A stretch of 64,000 nt of DNA from Chloranthus sessilifolius (Eukaryota > Streptophyta > Magnoliopsida > Chloranthales > Chloranthaceae): assembly GCA_021018995.1 (NCBI GenBank), contig CM037586.1, positions 148,098,060 through 148,162,059 of the forward strand, in the 5' to 3' direction. A model generated the notes under the pieces. That model was not told the origin of the DNA. It saw only the letters and a program-made list of their open reading frames with translations, and did not search any database. Of this stretch, positions 12,061 to 25,520 are shown piece after piece; the first letter of the stretch is position 1, and the number at the start of each line of letters is the position of its first letter. The translations under genes and the position numbers were made by a program.

Positions 12061-13407
12061 GCTGATCTAAAGCTCTCCCGCAGCAGCTGGACCAGCTTGA
12101 ACCTGGTCACCGTCCCCACCGTCAGCATCGTCGTCATTCTAACGATCAACACCCTCATCCGTAGGCATGGTGGGACCAGCGCCTGATGTCGAAGGGTGGT
12201 GCACTGACGCCCGTATATCGGCCATGTACGTGGCATAGTCTGTAGAAAATGCATGCTGCATCAAATATGTCAGAACCCTGCCATAAACGTCCAACTCCCG
12301 ACGCATGGAGCTGGTATGATGTGTGAGCTCCTGAATCAGCTGGCTCACTGCAGTCATCTGGCGAGTGAACTCAGATAGGGTGAGTACGTCGGGCTGTGGG
12401 GGTTGGTCGGGTGCAAGAGCGTCAGGCTCTGGTGCTACGTGCTCCGCATCCTCCTCCTCTTCATCCTCATCCGATACGATCACACCCTTGGGAGCTTTAA
12501 GCAGCCTATTGTAGGTTTGACCCCAACTGACGAGATTATATAGCTTGAGAGAGTCCATGGATCGTGGCTCAGTAGGGGGAATCTCATATGCTGGGCCCAT
12601 ACGATAATTTTCAATCATAATCGAAATGAGGCGAGCATATGGGATGCCCTTCTTCTGTTTCTTCACCTGCTTGCCCATCTTCTCCCTAGCTTTAATAATC
12701 CCCTTAAATATAATTTCTGAGGCACTGAACCAACGTTCCTTAAAAGCGGTGAATAAAATCTGCTGAATGGGACTGCGACGCTCGGATTTATGGCTGAATG
12801 GGTAAAGGGTTGCCTTGAAAATCATGTCTAAGATCCACATAGAGTCGAGCATTTGCGAACGGCTGATAGCCTTACCAGACCCATGAAGACCTTGGGTCAT
12901 TTGTGCCATAACCTCATAGACTGGGACAGATTTAGGGAAAGGAGGACCCACACCCATAGTCGATGAGTGTGAGGTCGGGCAACGCATTGCCACAGCAATG
13001 TCGTCTAGGTCAAAGGCGTAATCACGCCCATTTATTGTGGTGGAAATTTTCTTTCCATCCTCTTTGCGCATACGATGATAGAACAAGCGCACCAAACGAG
13101 GATAAAAATCACTAAAGGCTGAAGAGAGAGAGGTCAATTGGGCTTTTTCCAAGTACTCGGAAGCTGACTGAGTAGTGGTCTATTGATCAAACAATTTGGG
13201 ATGAAAAACCCACTCAGTAGCAAAGCCCTTAATGCTCCAAAATTCATTCGACTGTTCACGAATTTGAGGAGGCATAGGTTGCATAGGTGTTGGATTCGGC
13301 TGTGGTGGTGGCTGAGCCGACTGTGAGGGTTGGCTTGAAGATCCACCTTTAGAAACTGGTCTTTTGGAGGTAGGGACACGGGTGGTGGTGGATTTCTTAG
13401 GTCCCAT
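12061..13407 (-). pseudogene. extra sense ORF (aORF) of element B
   Basis: Best preserved of the three extra ORFs; 337 codons are open at 13152-12139. It begins MGPKKSTTTRVP, close to MGPRTKN of element C, and has the Ser/Pro/Gln-rich N-terminus, a SNEFWSIKGF segment, the conserved FSDFYPRLVRLFYHRM block, and YAFDLDDIAVAMRCP. Next come a basic stretch (KMGKQVKKQKKGIPYARLI) and an acidic patch (SDEDEEEEDAEH). A helical, possibly coiled-coil end follows (FTRQMTAVSQLIQEL). The tail is acidic and Asp/Gly-rich. Similar to plant-transposon-protein-domain (PF20167-like) proteins by memory. It could be a nucleic-acid-binding or Gag-like accessory protein; that is inference. One or two breaks. Confidence 0.7.
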
Positions 13408-13685
13408 TAAACAAAAACAGAAGAGAAACCGAATGCATAAGAAATTCGACCAAAAACCAAAAGTACAAGAGGAATATTTTTTTTTTTTACCTCTTTAGAA
13501 TCCCCAATATGGTCTCCTATGCAAGCAATCTGAGTCCCCTTTTTCAATCTGAGGGGAAACCCTCTTGAAATCTAGCCAAAAATTGGAAGAGAAGCCACCG
13601 AAATCCCAAAACCCTTAAACCCTAAACTCTGTTTGTAAAAGCCCGAATGCCAAAACCCCAAAACAGAACCCACTCTTAACCCGCT

Positions 13686-13842
13686 AAATTCGACCCTCGA
13701 ATTCAAATTCGATGGTCGAATTTGAAATCGACCCTCGAATTTGGCAAAGTTTGTCAGGCTTAAAATTTTGCCTCAAACTGACTGGGTACTATTCATGTAA
13801 AATCGATCTTCCCTTTTGGAATTCGATCCTCGAATTTCTCGA
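13686..13842 (-). promoter_or_regulatory. TCGA-type palindrome cluster upstream of extra ORF B
   Basis: Repeated ATTCGACCCTCGAATT and ATTCGATGGTCGAATT units at about 13688-13740 and 13820-13840, 280 to 430 bases upstream of the extra ORF start. The same units fill 10500-10655 and 20457-20625 in the LTRs. No clear TATAAA was found here, unlike in A and C. Inferred promoter-like element. Confidence 0.4.
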
Positions 13843-14247
13843 TACCTGTTTGCCTTCAAAATTTCAAAAATTTTGAAATGTAGGCTAAGGCCTTGGGTCC
13901 GAATCGACTTCTCTGAGGCCCGCTCATGCAAAACAGTGATCCTGGCTATTGTGTTAGTAGAAAACCGAAATGCTGGCGTATGAACCTGAACCAATTAATT
14001 AAAATTTGGCCCGGTTAAATCACATGATCAGTAGTGAGAAGAACACCCACATGTTTGGTCTAATTCCCAAAAAATCTTCCTGTTTCCAAGTAGGGACTTT
14101 TAAGCAGTGATACAGAAAAATTAGGCAGGCACATATGTAATAATACATTGGATCGCCAAAAAAAAAGTATATGTATAAAAATTAACAAATACATCCCAAA
14201 AGGTCCAAATTCTATACTTCCCATACACATTTTTGCAACAAGGTCAA

Positions 14248-17200
14248 TCAAAAAGGTGCGGGAATTGTTCTCGGAGCTCAGCTTCGCGCTCCCAGGTGGC
14301 TTCCTCTGGTGTATGATTCCGCTATCGAACGAGAACCAAAGGAATCCTCTTAGTGTGTAGGATCTGCTCCTTGCGACCCAAAATCTGAACTGGGTCCTCG
14401 ATCACCGTTAAACCATCCTGAAGCTCAATGGGTTGGTAATCAAGCACGTGAGTCGGGTCGTGTATGTATCGACACAGCATCGACACATGGAAAATGTTGT
14501 GCATACTAGATAATTGCGGTGGTAACGCCATTCGGTATGCAACCTCCCCAAGTCGGCCTAATATCTCAAAAGGCCCAACGTACGAGGACTCAGCTTTCCT
14601 CTTTTGTCGAATCGTATCACGCCTTTCGTAGGCAAAATTTGAACAAAAACATTGTCGCCGACCTGAAACCAATTGTTAGTGACAATTTCATCGTGGAAAA
14701 CATATTAAGTGTTCAATTGCACGTTAACGTACTCAAGCATACCTGAAAATCCACATGTCGCCGCTTGAGATTTGCGTAGCTCTTCTGACGACTCTGAGCT
14801 ACATGTAGTCTCTCACAAATCAATCGAACTATCTCGATCGTACTCTCGACTATCTCTGGTCTGATAACTAGCTTCTCACCCACTTCTTCCTAGTTTAACA
14901 GCGACCTGCACCGCCGACCATATAAAGCCTCGAATGGTGCCATACCGATGCTAGATTGGAAGCTATTATTGTAAGCGAACTCGATCAGAGGTAAGTGTTG
15001 GTCCCATGACCCATGAAAATCCAACATGCAAGCTCTTAGCATGTCCTCAATGATCTGATTCACTCGCTCAGTCTGGCCATCCGTCTGTGGGTGAAATGTT
15101 GAACTGAAGTTGAGACGAGAACCCATTCCTTCTTGAAACCGCTGCCAAAAGTGTGAAGTAAACAACGGATCCCTGTCTGATACAATACTAGCCGGTATAC
15201 CGTGCTGTCGAATGATTTCCTTGAGGTATAACTCTGCAAGTCTACTGGCTATACACGTAGTATTGTACGGTAGGAAATGAGCTGACTTGGTTAACCGATC
15301 AATAATGACCCAGATGGCATTGTTCTTCCTCAGTGTTTTCGACAAACCTAAGATGAAGTCCATCGAAATGGCTTCCCATTTCCACTCAGGTACAGGTAAA
15401 GGTTGCAATAAGCCCGCTGAATTTTGATGATCAACCTTAAACTGCTGACAAACTAAGTAGCGCGATACGTACTCAGCGACGTCGCATTTCAAACCTCGCC
15501 ACCAGAAACTCTTCATCAAGTCCTAATACATCTTAGTGTTACTAGGATGTATGACATACATGGATTTGTGAGCCTCTTCCAAAATGGTGTCCCGAAGCTT
15601 AGTACTCGTTGGTACGCATACTTGGTAGCAAAATAACAAGGTCCCATATGCTCGAATGGAGAAATCCTTCTTGCTTCCACTCTCCACATCTCGTCTGATC
15701 GCCATCAGCTCATCGTCGGTCATCTGAAGCTTCCTGATATTCTCGAAGAGTGTAGGGCGCATGACAAATGTAGCCATCAATGCTCCCGAGCCTTTCACAT
15801 CAAACAGTGAGCTGACTAAGGCCATATCTTCTAAAAGCTTCCATCTTTGTATCCGACTGACAAGATGTGACAACTATGCTGAAGACCTCTTACTGAGAGC
15901 TTCAACAACGACATTCGCCTTTCCCAGATTGTATTGAATCGAGCAATCATAATCCTTCAAAAACTCCATCCAACTTCGCTGCCTCATATTCAAGTCCTTT
16001 TGAGTGAATAGGTACTTGAGGCTCTTATGATCGGTGAATATATCAAATATCTCATCGTAGAGGTAATGTCTCTAGATATTCAGGGCGAATATAACTGCTG
16101 CTAACTTGAGATCATGCGTCGGATAATTTCTTTCATGGTCCTTCAGCTGCCTAGAACCATATGCAATGACCCGCTCGTGTTGCTTAAGCACACAGCCTAA
16201 TCCACCATAAGAAGCATCATTGTACACTGCGAAGCCTTCACTGTCGAAAGGTATAGCAAGTACCGGTGCCGTAGTTAATCTACGCTTCAGCTCCTAAAAG
16301 CTCTGCTCACACTGCTCTATCCAGTCGAACTTTGTATTCTTTCTTATAAGCTGTGTAAGCGGACCAGATATCTTCGAGAAACCTTGGACAAATCTCCGAT
16401 AGTACCCTGCCAGACCAAGGAAACTTTGGACCTCTGTAACTGTCGTAGGCTGTTCCCAGTTCACCACAGAATTGATCTTTGTAGGATGCACTGATACACC
16501 AGTCTCAGAGACAACATGGCCTAAGAAACTTACCTGATCAAGCCAAAACCCACACTTACTGAGTTTAGCATACAGCCGATGGTCCTTGAGTGTTTGAAGA
16601 GCCACTCGTAGATGCTGCATATGCTCCTCTCTTGTTTTTGAATAGATGAGGATGTCATCTACAAAAACTACCACAGACTTGTCTAGATGTGGCTTGAACA
16701 CGCGGTTCATCAGGTCCATAAAAGATGCAGGCGCATTTGTCAACCCAAATGGCATCACTAAGAACTCATAGTAGCCATATCATGTATGAAACGCAGTCTT
16801 GGATATATCTTCCGCCTTGATCTTGAGCTGGTGATAGCCTGACCTTAGATAAATCTTCGAGAAGAACTTTGCACCTTGCAATTGATCAAACAAGTCATCT
16901 ATCCTTCTTTTTTACAAAGAGAACCGGTGTGCCCCAAGGAGAAACACTCGGTCGAATGAAGCCTTTATCTAACAGCTCCTGTAGCTGTTCCTTGAGCTCT
17001 TCTAATTCCGCAAGCGCCATCCGATATAAAGCTTTAGACAACGGTTCTGTACCTGGCGCTAGCTCGATTGCGAACTCAATCTCTCGATTAAGTGGTAATC
17101 CAGGTAAGTCTTCTGTAAAGACATCAGGATATTCACAGACCACCGTGATAAGAGCCAAGTCATTCTTCTTTTCTGTAGGATCTTACATATAAGCAAGATA

Positions 17201-17638
17201 AGAGCTACAACCATTCCTCATCATGCGCTTGGCCTTAATAGCTGAAACAAGCGGCACAACCTTCGATTTAACTCTACAAAATCGAAAGGATTTTCGCTTT
17301 GGTGGTTGGAAGGTCATGATCTTCCGTAAACAGTCCACGCTCGCGTGATATACTGCCAACCAATCCATCCTAAGAATTACATCGAATCCTTCTATGTTCA
17401 ATGTAATCATGTCGGTCACTGTCTCGTGCTCATCAATCATCACGATGACTAACTGACATGCTGTATCTGTGCTCACTGAACTTCCTATAAGAATCTTCAC
17501 GTCTAAAATGAAAGTAAGGGGTTCGGGAGCAATACCCAACTTCTCGGAGAAAAGAGGAGTAATAAATGAGTGTGTAGACCCGGGGTCTATCAAAACTCGA
17601 GCTTCAACTTTACTCAAGTCGCCTCTACGACTCATCAT
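14248..17638 (-). pseudogene. pol: pol remnant of element B (PR-RT-RH-INT-chromodomain)
   Basis: Reading on the minus strand: protease with [11 protein letters not shown] near 17590, the GFDVILRMDWLAVYHA block, RT with [14 protein letters not shown] near 16660, the [16 protein letters not shown] block, and RNase H. Integrase follows with a zinc-binding N-terminus near 15440 and core blocks ([27 protein letters not shown]). The chromodomain ends in EEATWEREAELREQFPHLF near 14250. Order and motifs are standard for Ty3/gypsy chromoviruses. The polyprotein would supply all enzymes for reverse transcription and integration. Broken in about ten places. Confidence 0.88.
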
Positions 17639-17727
17639 AAGGGTACCTTTTATTAAGAATGCTTGTTAATTATATGCAATGATTCCAATTCTTTTTTATT
17701 TTTTTTTAAAAATTTGTTTTAATGAAT

Positions 17728-19083
17728 TTAAACATCAAATAATAGAATCAATGCAAGAATTGACATCTCAACTTTAATGATACCTTGGAGCACACCATTC
17801 GATGTTTGGGCATCCTGTGCAGTCACCGCATAGGCTCGACCTTGGACTATAGGTCGCATTGATTTCTGTGTAGAGACTGACGTAGTCCTTCCCTTGTCCG
17901 TCGCAGGACAATCCTTAATCATATGACCAATCTGTCCACACCTGAAGCATCCCCTAGTGTTCCATCGGCAATCCTCCGTCTTATGTGGTTTCCCACATCG
18001 TGTACATGCTGGAGTAGGAACAGGAGTAACAGCTGGTCCCTGTGATGACCCCTGAGCCACAGAAGCTCCACTCGCAGTAGTGCTCCCAGCTTTGAAAGGT
18101 CGCACAGGTGAAGAACCCTGTGGTCGCTGATAGGAAGACGATATCGGTCCTGAAGAAACAGCCGGCTTGGAATACAATGGTTGAATAGGATAGTGAGGAG
18201 GTTTAGAGAACCTCAGCTTTTTGTTCACCTGCTTAGACGCACTCAACTATCCCTATCCAAACCGGTTTCTATTTCCCTGCTCTCGCCTCAGATACTGTTT
18301 CTGGATGTCTTCCTCTCTAATGAGAGCCTTTGCCATGACACCCGCATAAGTCTCCATCTCCCACATCGACACCCTCTCTTAAATATTCGGCCTCAAACCC
18401 CTCTGAAATTTCTGAGCCCTCATCAACTCAGTTGCCACGTGTAAGGGTGCGAATCGGGCAAGTCTATCCAACTTTGTGCCATACTCGTGCACCAACATCT
18501 CATTCTGTTTCAGCATTATAAACTAGACATCCCACTGGTTACGCATGATCTTTGGGAAATACTGATCGTTGAATGTTTCCATGAACTCTGCCCAAGTCCA
18601 TGGAGTATTGGGGTAGTCCTGCTCCCGTATCCTGGACACAGATTTCCACCAAGGACTGGCTGCACCTAGTAGCTTGAAGATCGCTTAGCATACCTTCTTA
18701 ACATCAGTACACTGTAGCACCTAAAAAATTTTCTCCATTTCATCAAGCCATTCCTCGGCTTCCATTGGATCCGTCTGACCCATGAAGGCAGGAGGCCTCA
18801 TCCTCCTAAACTCGGCAAATCCTCCTGGCTGATGTCTGGCTACCAGTAGCTCTGTCTGCCGATCTATCGCCGCAGTCTGTTGAGCCATGTTGTTGGCCAA
18901 GGCTGCCAACACCTGGTCAACATTTCTTCCGTCAGGCCTAGCAGCTCCTAAGGGATCTGCATTTGGGCCAGATGCGAATCTCTCTTGGCCATGTGAGGTG
19001 CCTACACCCTCATCAATTTCCTCGATACGAGCCATATGAGGTCCTTCTCTACCTCGGCCTCTGCCTCTGAACCACGGAGGCAT
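17728..19083 (-). pseudogene. gag: gag remnant of element B
   Basis: Starts MPPWFRGRGRGREG, an Arg/Gly-rich N-terminus, about 100 bases after the primer site. Then come MRPPAFMGQTDPMEAEEWLDE, the capsid-like region, and a CCHC zinc knuckle (CFRCGQIGHMIKDC) near 17930 preceded by CTRCGKPHKTEDC. Gag and pol lie in order with a short non-coding gap. A few breaks. Confidence 0.8.
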
Positions 19084-19179
19084 GTTGATCTGTCATTGTT
19101 GAAAAACAATAACAATAGATCAGTATTGATTGCCAAGACAATCTAACCCTTAGTCCTAAGCCTCTGAACCTAGAGCCTT

Positions 19180-19191
19180 GCTCTGATACCA
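19180..19191 (-). other. Primer binding site of element B
   Basis: On the minus strand TGGTATCAGAGC follows the LTR end (GTCACA) by two bases. It is the standard plant complement of the initiator tRNA-Met 3' end. Confidence 0.9.
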
Positions 19192-19193
19192 AC

Positions 19194-21367
19194 TGTGACG
19201 ACCCGAATTTTCCAATCCTTAAGGTATAGGAAAGGCCGATTCATCAACTTATTGATTCTTCAATAAGCCGTAATTCAAACAGAAGCTGACAGCATAAGCA
19301 AAGGTCTAAATAGAGGCAAAGCAAAATTAAGCAAGAACAAAAGTTTAATCAAAACAATATATCACCCTGAGGAACCAGGAAGAACCACCGGTGATGGCCA
19401 ATCCAACACCTAAAATAGTGGTTCCTAATAATGGTTCCTTAAGTGATATCCAAAAAGATAAAACAATTGGCCTAGGGCCCAATATTCAAAGAATAATTCT
19501 AAACAAAAGTACCAAAAGACAATCTAAAATCAGGGGAAGAACTCCTCAGCAGGTGACTCCAATTCCTCCTCAGGAATATAGTCGGAGTCTTCCGGATTAA
19601 GATCGTCTGCCCCTAGGTTAGTCTCAGCATCTGTAATGTATAGTCGGGGTGAGCTAACATCGAAGCCCAATAGAGGAAACATGTCTATTTGCATTTTATC
19701 ATAAGTAAAGGTTTTCAAAGACGGAAATCGGATCAATTATTGTTTTCTAAAGATGCATTGCAAGCTCAATCTCCAATTCTAAATAGAAAGCTAAAAGTTG
19801 AACCAATGTATCTGATGTTTTCAAAATTTCTGAATTAGGCATGCTTCTTATCTTAAATTTATAACTTAAAATAATCTCTCAAATTACATACTAGCATAAG
19901 AGCAGAAAAGTCACCGATGAAAAACCCTACTGACAATCGTCGTTCATGAACCCTTTTTCTGAAGTGCAACAAGCCCCTACGCAATGAGGGAAACTTACGC
20001 CAAATAGAATTACCGTTAACACGGTTGGTAGGATCTAGGGTTTCGTTTGTATGTGCCTCAAATTAAATGCAAATGCTAAATCTATCAAAGTTTGTACATA
20101 TAATACCTTTTCGAATTTTCAGAGTTCTGATTCGAAGTTCAAGGTTCAGAAGTTCAAATTTAAGAGTTCTTATTTGTGTGATAATTCAAAGTTCTTATGC
20201 ATGTTGTGTCATTCAAAATTTTAGAATTTATGCTTAATACAAAACAACCTATAATTATAATAGAATGCAAATCAGGTTTTAGGTTCCCCTACCTAAACAT
20301 AAAGCGATCCAAAAACAAGCAAAACAGTCCTCGCAATGGACTTCTATTTCAAATCCTATAAGGATTAACACTACAAGTGTTAATAGTGGTCCAAAAGTCA
20401 AACCCGAAAGCTTGCCGATAAAAAATCTGACAAAAAAACAAAGGCCAGAAACAGGGCAAAATTCGACCCTCGAATTCAAATTCGATGGTCGAATTCAAAT
20501 TTGACCCTCGAATTTCCAAAATATGTATCAGGCTAAAAACTCAAATTCGACCCTCAATTTTCAATTCGATGGTCGAATTCCAAATTCGACCCTCGAATTG
20601 AAATTCGACCCTCAAATTTCCCAGGTTTGTGTTTATTAACAATTAGTTCTTTGGATCCGTTTGCTCATTCATCCACAGTTTATTTATCTTTACAAAAATC
20701 ACTAAGAATTTACTCTAAGCAAAACCAAAAATATTTAACTCAAAGAGGTTTAAAAAGCCTATCTCTTGAAGCTTAGTCCTTCGATCCCGTTGCACCAAAT
20801 TCAAGCACCAGAACTAACCTTCAAGGTTTAATAGATCTAGGCCTCCAATGAGTCCATTGTATCCTTGCTTCTAGAGCAAAAGGTCTGACTCACACAGAAC
20901 TATCCTCTCCCCTATCCTTCTCTTTCAATGGCTTAAACCAATTAGAAATAAAATATAAGGTTTATTAATGGTTGGGATGGGGAGAGGGATTTACAATCAC
21001 CAATGATCTAAGATCAAAGACAATAGGCAAGGGTTGCAATGCAAGACTCAAACGAGAGAGAGAGAAGTGAAACTTCTCCTCAAAGCTTCTCTCTTTATAA
21101 TACTAATAAAAGCAACCAAATATCTAGATTTTTAAAGTTACAAACCTATCTACTTAAATTGCATTAATTTTCGGCGTTAAGCGTATATACAGGACCTAGC
21201 GTGTAAGTTACCAAAAATAAAACGTCCACAAGTCCGAAACAAAAGTCCTTTGGTCACTATTCTCATCATACACTAAGCTATCCAAAAACCCAGAAATATT
21301 CCACAACTTTTTCGGGCACGCTTACTAAGGTAAATGAAAATAGGTCTGAAATATCAGGGATATTACA
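19194..21367 (-). repeat. 5' LTR of element B
   Basis: 2174 bp, bounded by TGTGACGACC and TATTACA, closely similar to 9251-11396 along its length. Contains the TCGA-type array (20457-20625), the shared LTR blocks and the acidic reading frame (19530-19736). A GATAG target duplication follows at 21368. Confidence 0.9.
19530..19736 (-). other. LTR-encoded acidic reading frame (element B, 5' LTR)
   Basis: 68 codons ending DYIPEEELESPAEEFFP-stop. Same length and frame as 9587-9793, differing in about nine residues, mostly conservative. Confidence 0.5.
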
Positions 21368-21667
21368 GATAGGTTTTTCTTTTTGCGAACCATCCCATGG
21401 TGACTTTTGTTGTGTCACCGATGGTTCGGTTCAGTTCTTTATTTCATGCGATGGGCATGAGGATTGAACCATCTTTTGATAATTAGAATTACCTTATATA
21501 GAAATGAAAGTTTAAATTATTTTGTTCAGATTCATTTTATTAGTTAGACGTGCTTTGTTTCCGCTTAGGCATTAGATGTACCAAGTGTTCTATGTGAAGT
21601 TAGGATACGACCTAAAGGGTTGTATTGACGGTGCGGGTTTCGGAGTGCCAAAATCCGGGCTGTCACA
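21368..21667 (+). repeat. 3' LTR of element A, right part
   Basis: Continues the split LTR after the GATAG duplication and ends AATCCGGGCTGTCACA, the same end type as the LTR of element C. Contains a strong hairpin at 21387-21427: GAACCATC and GGTGAC pair with GTCACC and GATGGTTC. Confidence 0.75.
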
Positions 21668-21827
21668 TATATTATGTGGAATATTAAGATGAAAAATTAT
21701 CTCCATCATTTGATTCAATATTGTCAACAAGTTTTTCTTTGTTTAAGTGAGGTGGCTGTAACATAAAGTGGTGTGGTAATAACACCAACCTTACAAAAAA
21801 CAAATGCTTACTATGACAAGAATTGTG
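21668..21827. other. Short unassigned stretch
   Basis: AT-rich; no gene or repeat recognised between the end of element A and the next LTR piece. Confidence 0.4.
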
Positions 21828-21856
21828 ACATCCCGAATTTTTCCAACCAAATTCTA

Positions 21857-21914
<58 letters not shown>

Positions 21915-22121
21915 CTTTTAAATCAAAACCAAATGGGAAAATTCGGACCGTCAGATCATAAAACACAATCACATAATCCAAAAAAGACAACTAAAACCAC
22001 CAATGATGACTAACCATCACTTAAATAGTGGTATACAAATATCTACAAACTCAAATCTCATAAGTCACTGTACCAATCCAAGTGGGCTTCTCTGTGCAAC
22101 CGTGGGATTTTTGACGATCCC
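21828..22121 (-). repeat. LTR fragment of another gypsy-like element (G)
   Basis: Begins TGTGACATCCCGAATTTTTCC on the plus strand, the same style of LTR edge as element B in minus orientation. It later has ACCACCAATGATGACTAACC and AATAGTGGT, like the inverted pair of B's LTR. An (AT)n microsatellite occupies about 21859-21912. The CACTA transposon inserted at 22121; where this LTR continues beyond 59238 is unclear. Confidence 0.45.
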
Positions 22122-22560
22122 CACTACGTCAAAATAGACCAAAAAAGACAGTCCAAAGCCGTCTTATTTTAAAAAAAGACGGTCCAAAGCCGTCCTCACG
22201 TCCGTTCTTTTCATTGGCATCCTAAATATATAAGACGATCCTAAGCCGTCTTATATTCCATAAATAAGACGATAAAAAATGACTATTTTCCACAGTATTA
22301 ATATAAGACGGTCCAAAGTCGTCTCATATTAAGCAATAAAGGACGGTCACCGACCCGCTAATAATTTTTTTTTTTTTAATTAAAGGATTGTTGGAAACCA
22401 TCATTTATCGAACAATCTTAGATTAGAGACAGTCCGAAGTTGTCTTATTTATTATATCAGACCGTCCTTTATGAACCGCCTTATTTAACTCGTCAAAACA
22501 AGACGGCCATGAGCAGACTAAATAAGAAGGTCTTAGACGGTCTTGATTTAAAAATTGTAA
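22122..22560. repeat. Left terminal inverted repeat and subterminal repeats of the CACTA
   Basis: After the CACTACGTCAAAA end come about eight short units such as AAGACGGTCC and AAAGCCGTCTTA, in both orientations, within some 400 bases. Such subterminal arrays bind the element's TNPA-type protein in En/Spm; that role is from family knowledge. Confidence 0.75.
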
Positions 22561-23167
22561 TAAAAAAAATATTAATAATTCTGGGAATGGCTTGTACTCA
22601 GAATACCATGCTCATACTAGGAAAATGAATCACACAAATTGAGCAAAATCGGCCTGTCCCTTAGGTCCCAAAAAATGCATTCAAGGCACAGAAACATGTC
22701 GTGAAAGCATCTGACATTAAATCATATACAATGTGTAAATGAGCACCTGGTTAACTAGAAAGAGATATACACTTTTATTAAGCAGTCTCCTATTTTGAAC
22801 TCCTAGAACTATGGAGCCCTCTTGATGGCATGAGGCCATGCAGGAAATGCAATCCTATGCCCGATTCCCAGATTCTCTATTTTAATCAGTAACACACTAG
22901 ATTTTGTAGGTAGTAGAAAGAAAAGCTAATGAATAAGAAAGAGGAAGATGTAATTAGCACAACTTCCACCAAAACTATCCAAATCAGTAATTCAACTCTG
23001 GCATGCATTCTGCAGAACAAACAACTCATATAATGCGTTGGAAAAATGGAAAAACAGGTTTCCCTACCGAGAAACGCACAATATCTGCAGAATGGTCTAA
23101 GAAGGCTGCCAAATGCCAAAATTAAAAATAACAATAATTATCTAGTTTACATTCCTCAATGAGGTAC
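22561..23167. other. CACTA interior, no gene recognised
   Basis: AT-rich, no coding region supported. Confidence 0.4.
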
Positions 23168-23452
23168 CTATAGTGGGGAACATTCTATCATTATGTTCAA
23201 TAATGTGCATAAGAGTACCAGGATAACTGAAATGATGCCCACATAGAATACGTCAATTATAATAGAGTCATTGAGAGAGAGATAATGAGCCCAACATTCG
23301 TCAGCTCCCTGACCCGCCTGAATGAGTAGATCCTTAGCTTCTCTATCAGGCTTGAATTTCACCCGATTCAGATCTTCATGGAGTTTAAGGGAGAGGTCCT
23401 CATTGTCTGCAAAATTATGAACTGCTTCAACCTTACTGAACCTAAAGAACAA
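23168..23452 (-). pseudogene. Unrecognised exon-like piece, possible second captured host fragment
   Basis: A 94-codon frame with ordinary protein composition in its first 57 residues (SKVEAVHNFADNEDLSLKL, then GQGADECWAHYL). It is preceded on the minus strand by an AG that could be a splice acceptor. It lies 380 bases beyond the last poly(A) polymerase exon but does not match that protein as I remember it. The C-terminal 35 residues are hydrophobic and probably intron read-through. Not recognised. Confidence 0.3.
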
Positions 23453-23835
23453 ATCTCACTATTCCATAATAAAAAAATTTAGAAGGTTTTGAGTTTTGTC
23501 TACAAGGAGCGGACACCTTATCAATTATACAGTTAGCAGACCTTGAGACATGTACAACTTTAAAGAGCATGGAAGTCCGTGCACGTCTCAAGGTCTGTGT
23601 CCCGCTCTATCTGTATAGTTGCAAAATGGAGAGCAATTAAGAGAAATAGAGAACACCTATTTATCACATATATTTTTGTAGTCTGGATGTGATGTGATTA
23701 CCCAGGAAAAAATGAGCAATAAAGGATCAAAATTTCCAGCCTCCCAAGCTTTATTATATCATGAACACAACGAAAAAAGGTTATTTATCCGGGTTTCTGT
23801 TATGAACACAACATCAAAAACCTAGATATATTTAC

Positions 23836-24950
<1,115 letters not shown>

Positions 24951-25520
24951 CTACATAAAAGATAGATCCACTAATACTAATAAGACACATATAGCCAGAA
25001 TAGCTTGCATATTATCTAAATAATAATGATATTAATTACTTGTCGAACTTATCTTGCATCCAGGGACACTGCCAAAAACAAACAGTATCCATTTGAAATC
25101 AAGCATGCCTACACAAATAATCTCCCTTTTTTTGTAATTGTTAATCAAATTTTGTTTAATAGGAGCACACCAAGACAAGAGAAGAACAATCTGAAGGAAG
25201 TTTTGTGCATATGTTTGAATCTACAAAAATAAGTTTTCATAAAAAATAATCGGCATTTTGTATGAACTGTTTTACAAATATTTGGATATTAATGGTGATA
25301 TCCCTTTCCCCTCCTTTTTTCGGGCTTGGGACTGGCAATGCAAACAACATTGCATTAGCTGAGTTAAAAAGGGGTTAACTAATATGAATATAACCTAACA
25401 TTATCTTAATTTATAACAAAAACACAAATTTTCAGAAAAATGATAAGATATGTCTCAATAGGTCCAACAAAAGTAACATAAAGTTCAGAAGATGCAATAG
25501 GCATTTCTAGCTGATAGAAT
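24951..25520. other. Between captured gene and CACTA second gene
   Basis: AT-rich, no gene recognised; presumably intron or 3' sequence. Confidence 0.35.

Larger units (their letters stand above)
9251..21367 (-). mobile_element. Element B: complete Tekay/Del-like chromovirus, minus strand
   Basis: Both LTRs (9251-11396 and 19194-21367), primer site, gag, pol, extra ORF and polypurine tract are present. GATAG occurs on both sides (9246-9250 and 21368-21372), a perfect 5-bp target duplication showing insertion into the LTR of element A. On its own strand the LTR runs TGTAATATCC...GTCGTCACA. The LTRs differ by roughly ten sites in their first 110 bases and less elsewhere (eye count), suggesting an age of one to a few million years. 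Structurally whole, but the coding part has about ten breaks. Confidence 0.92.

Noticed and set aside
22886-23134. 82-codon hydrophobic frame, minus strand
   Set aside because: Composition follows the AT-rich sequence and there is no domain or start context; treated as chance.
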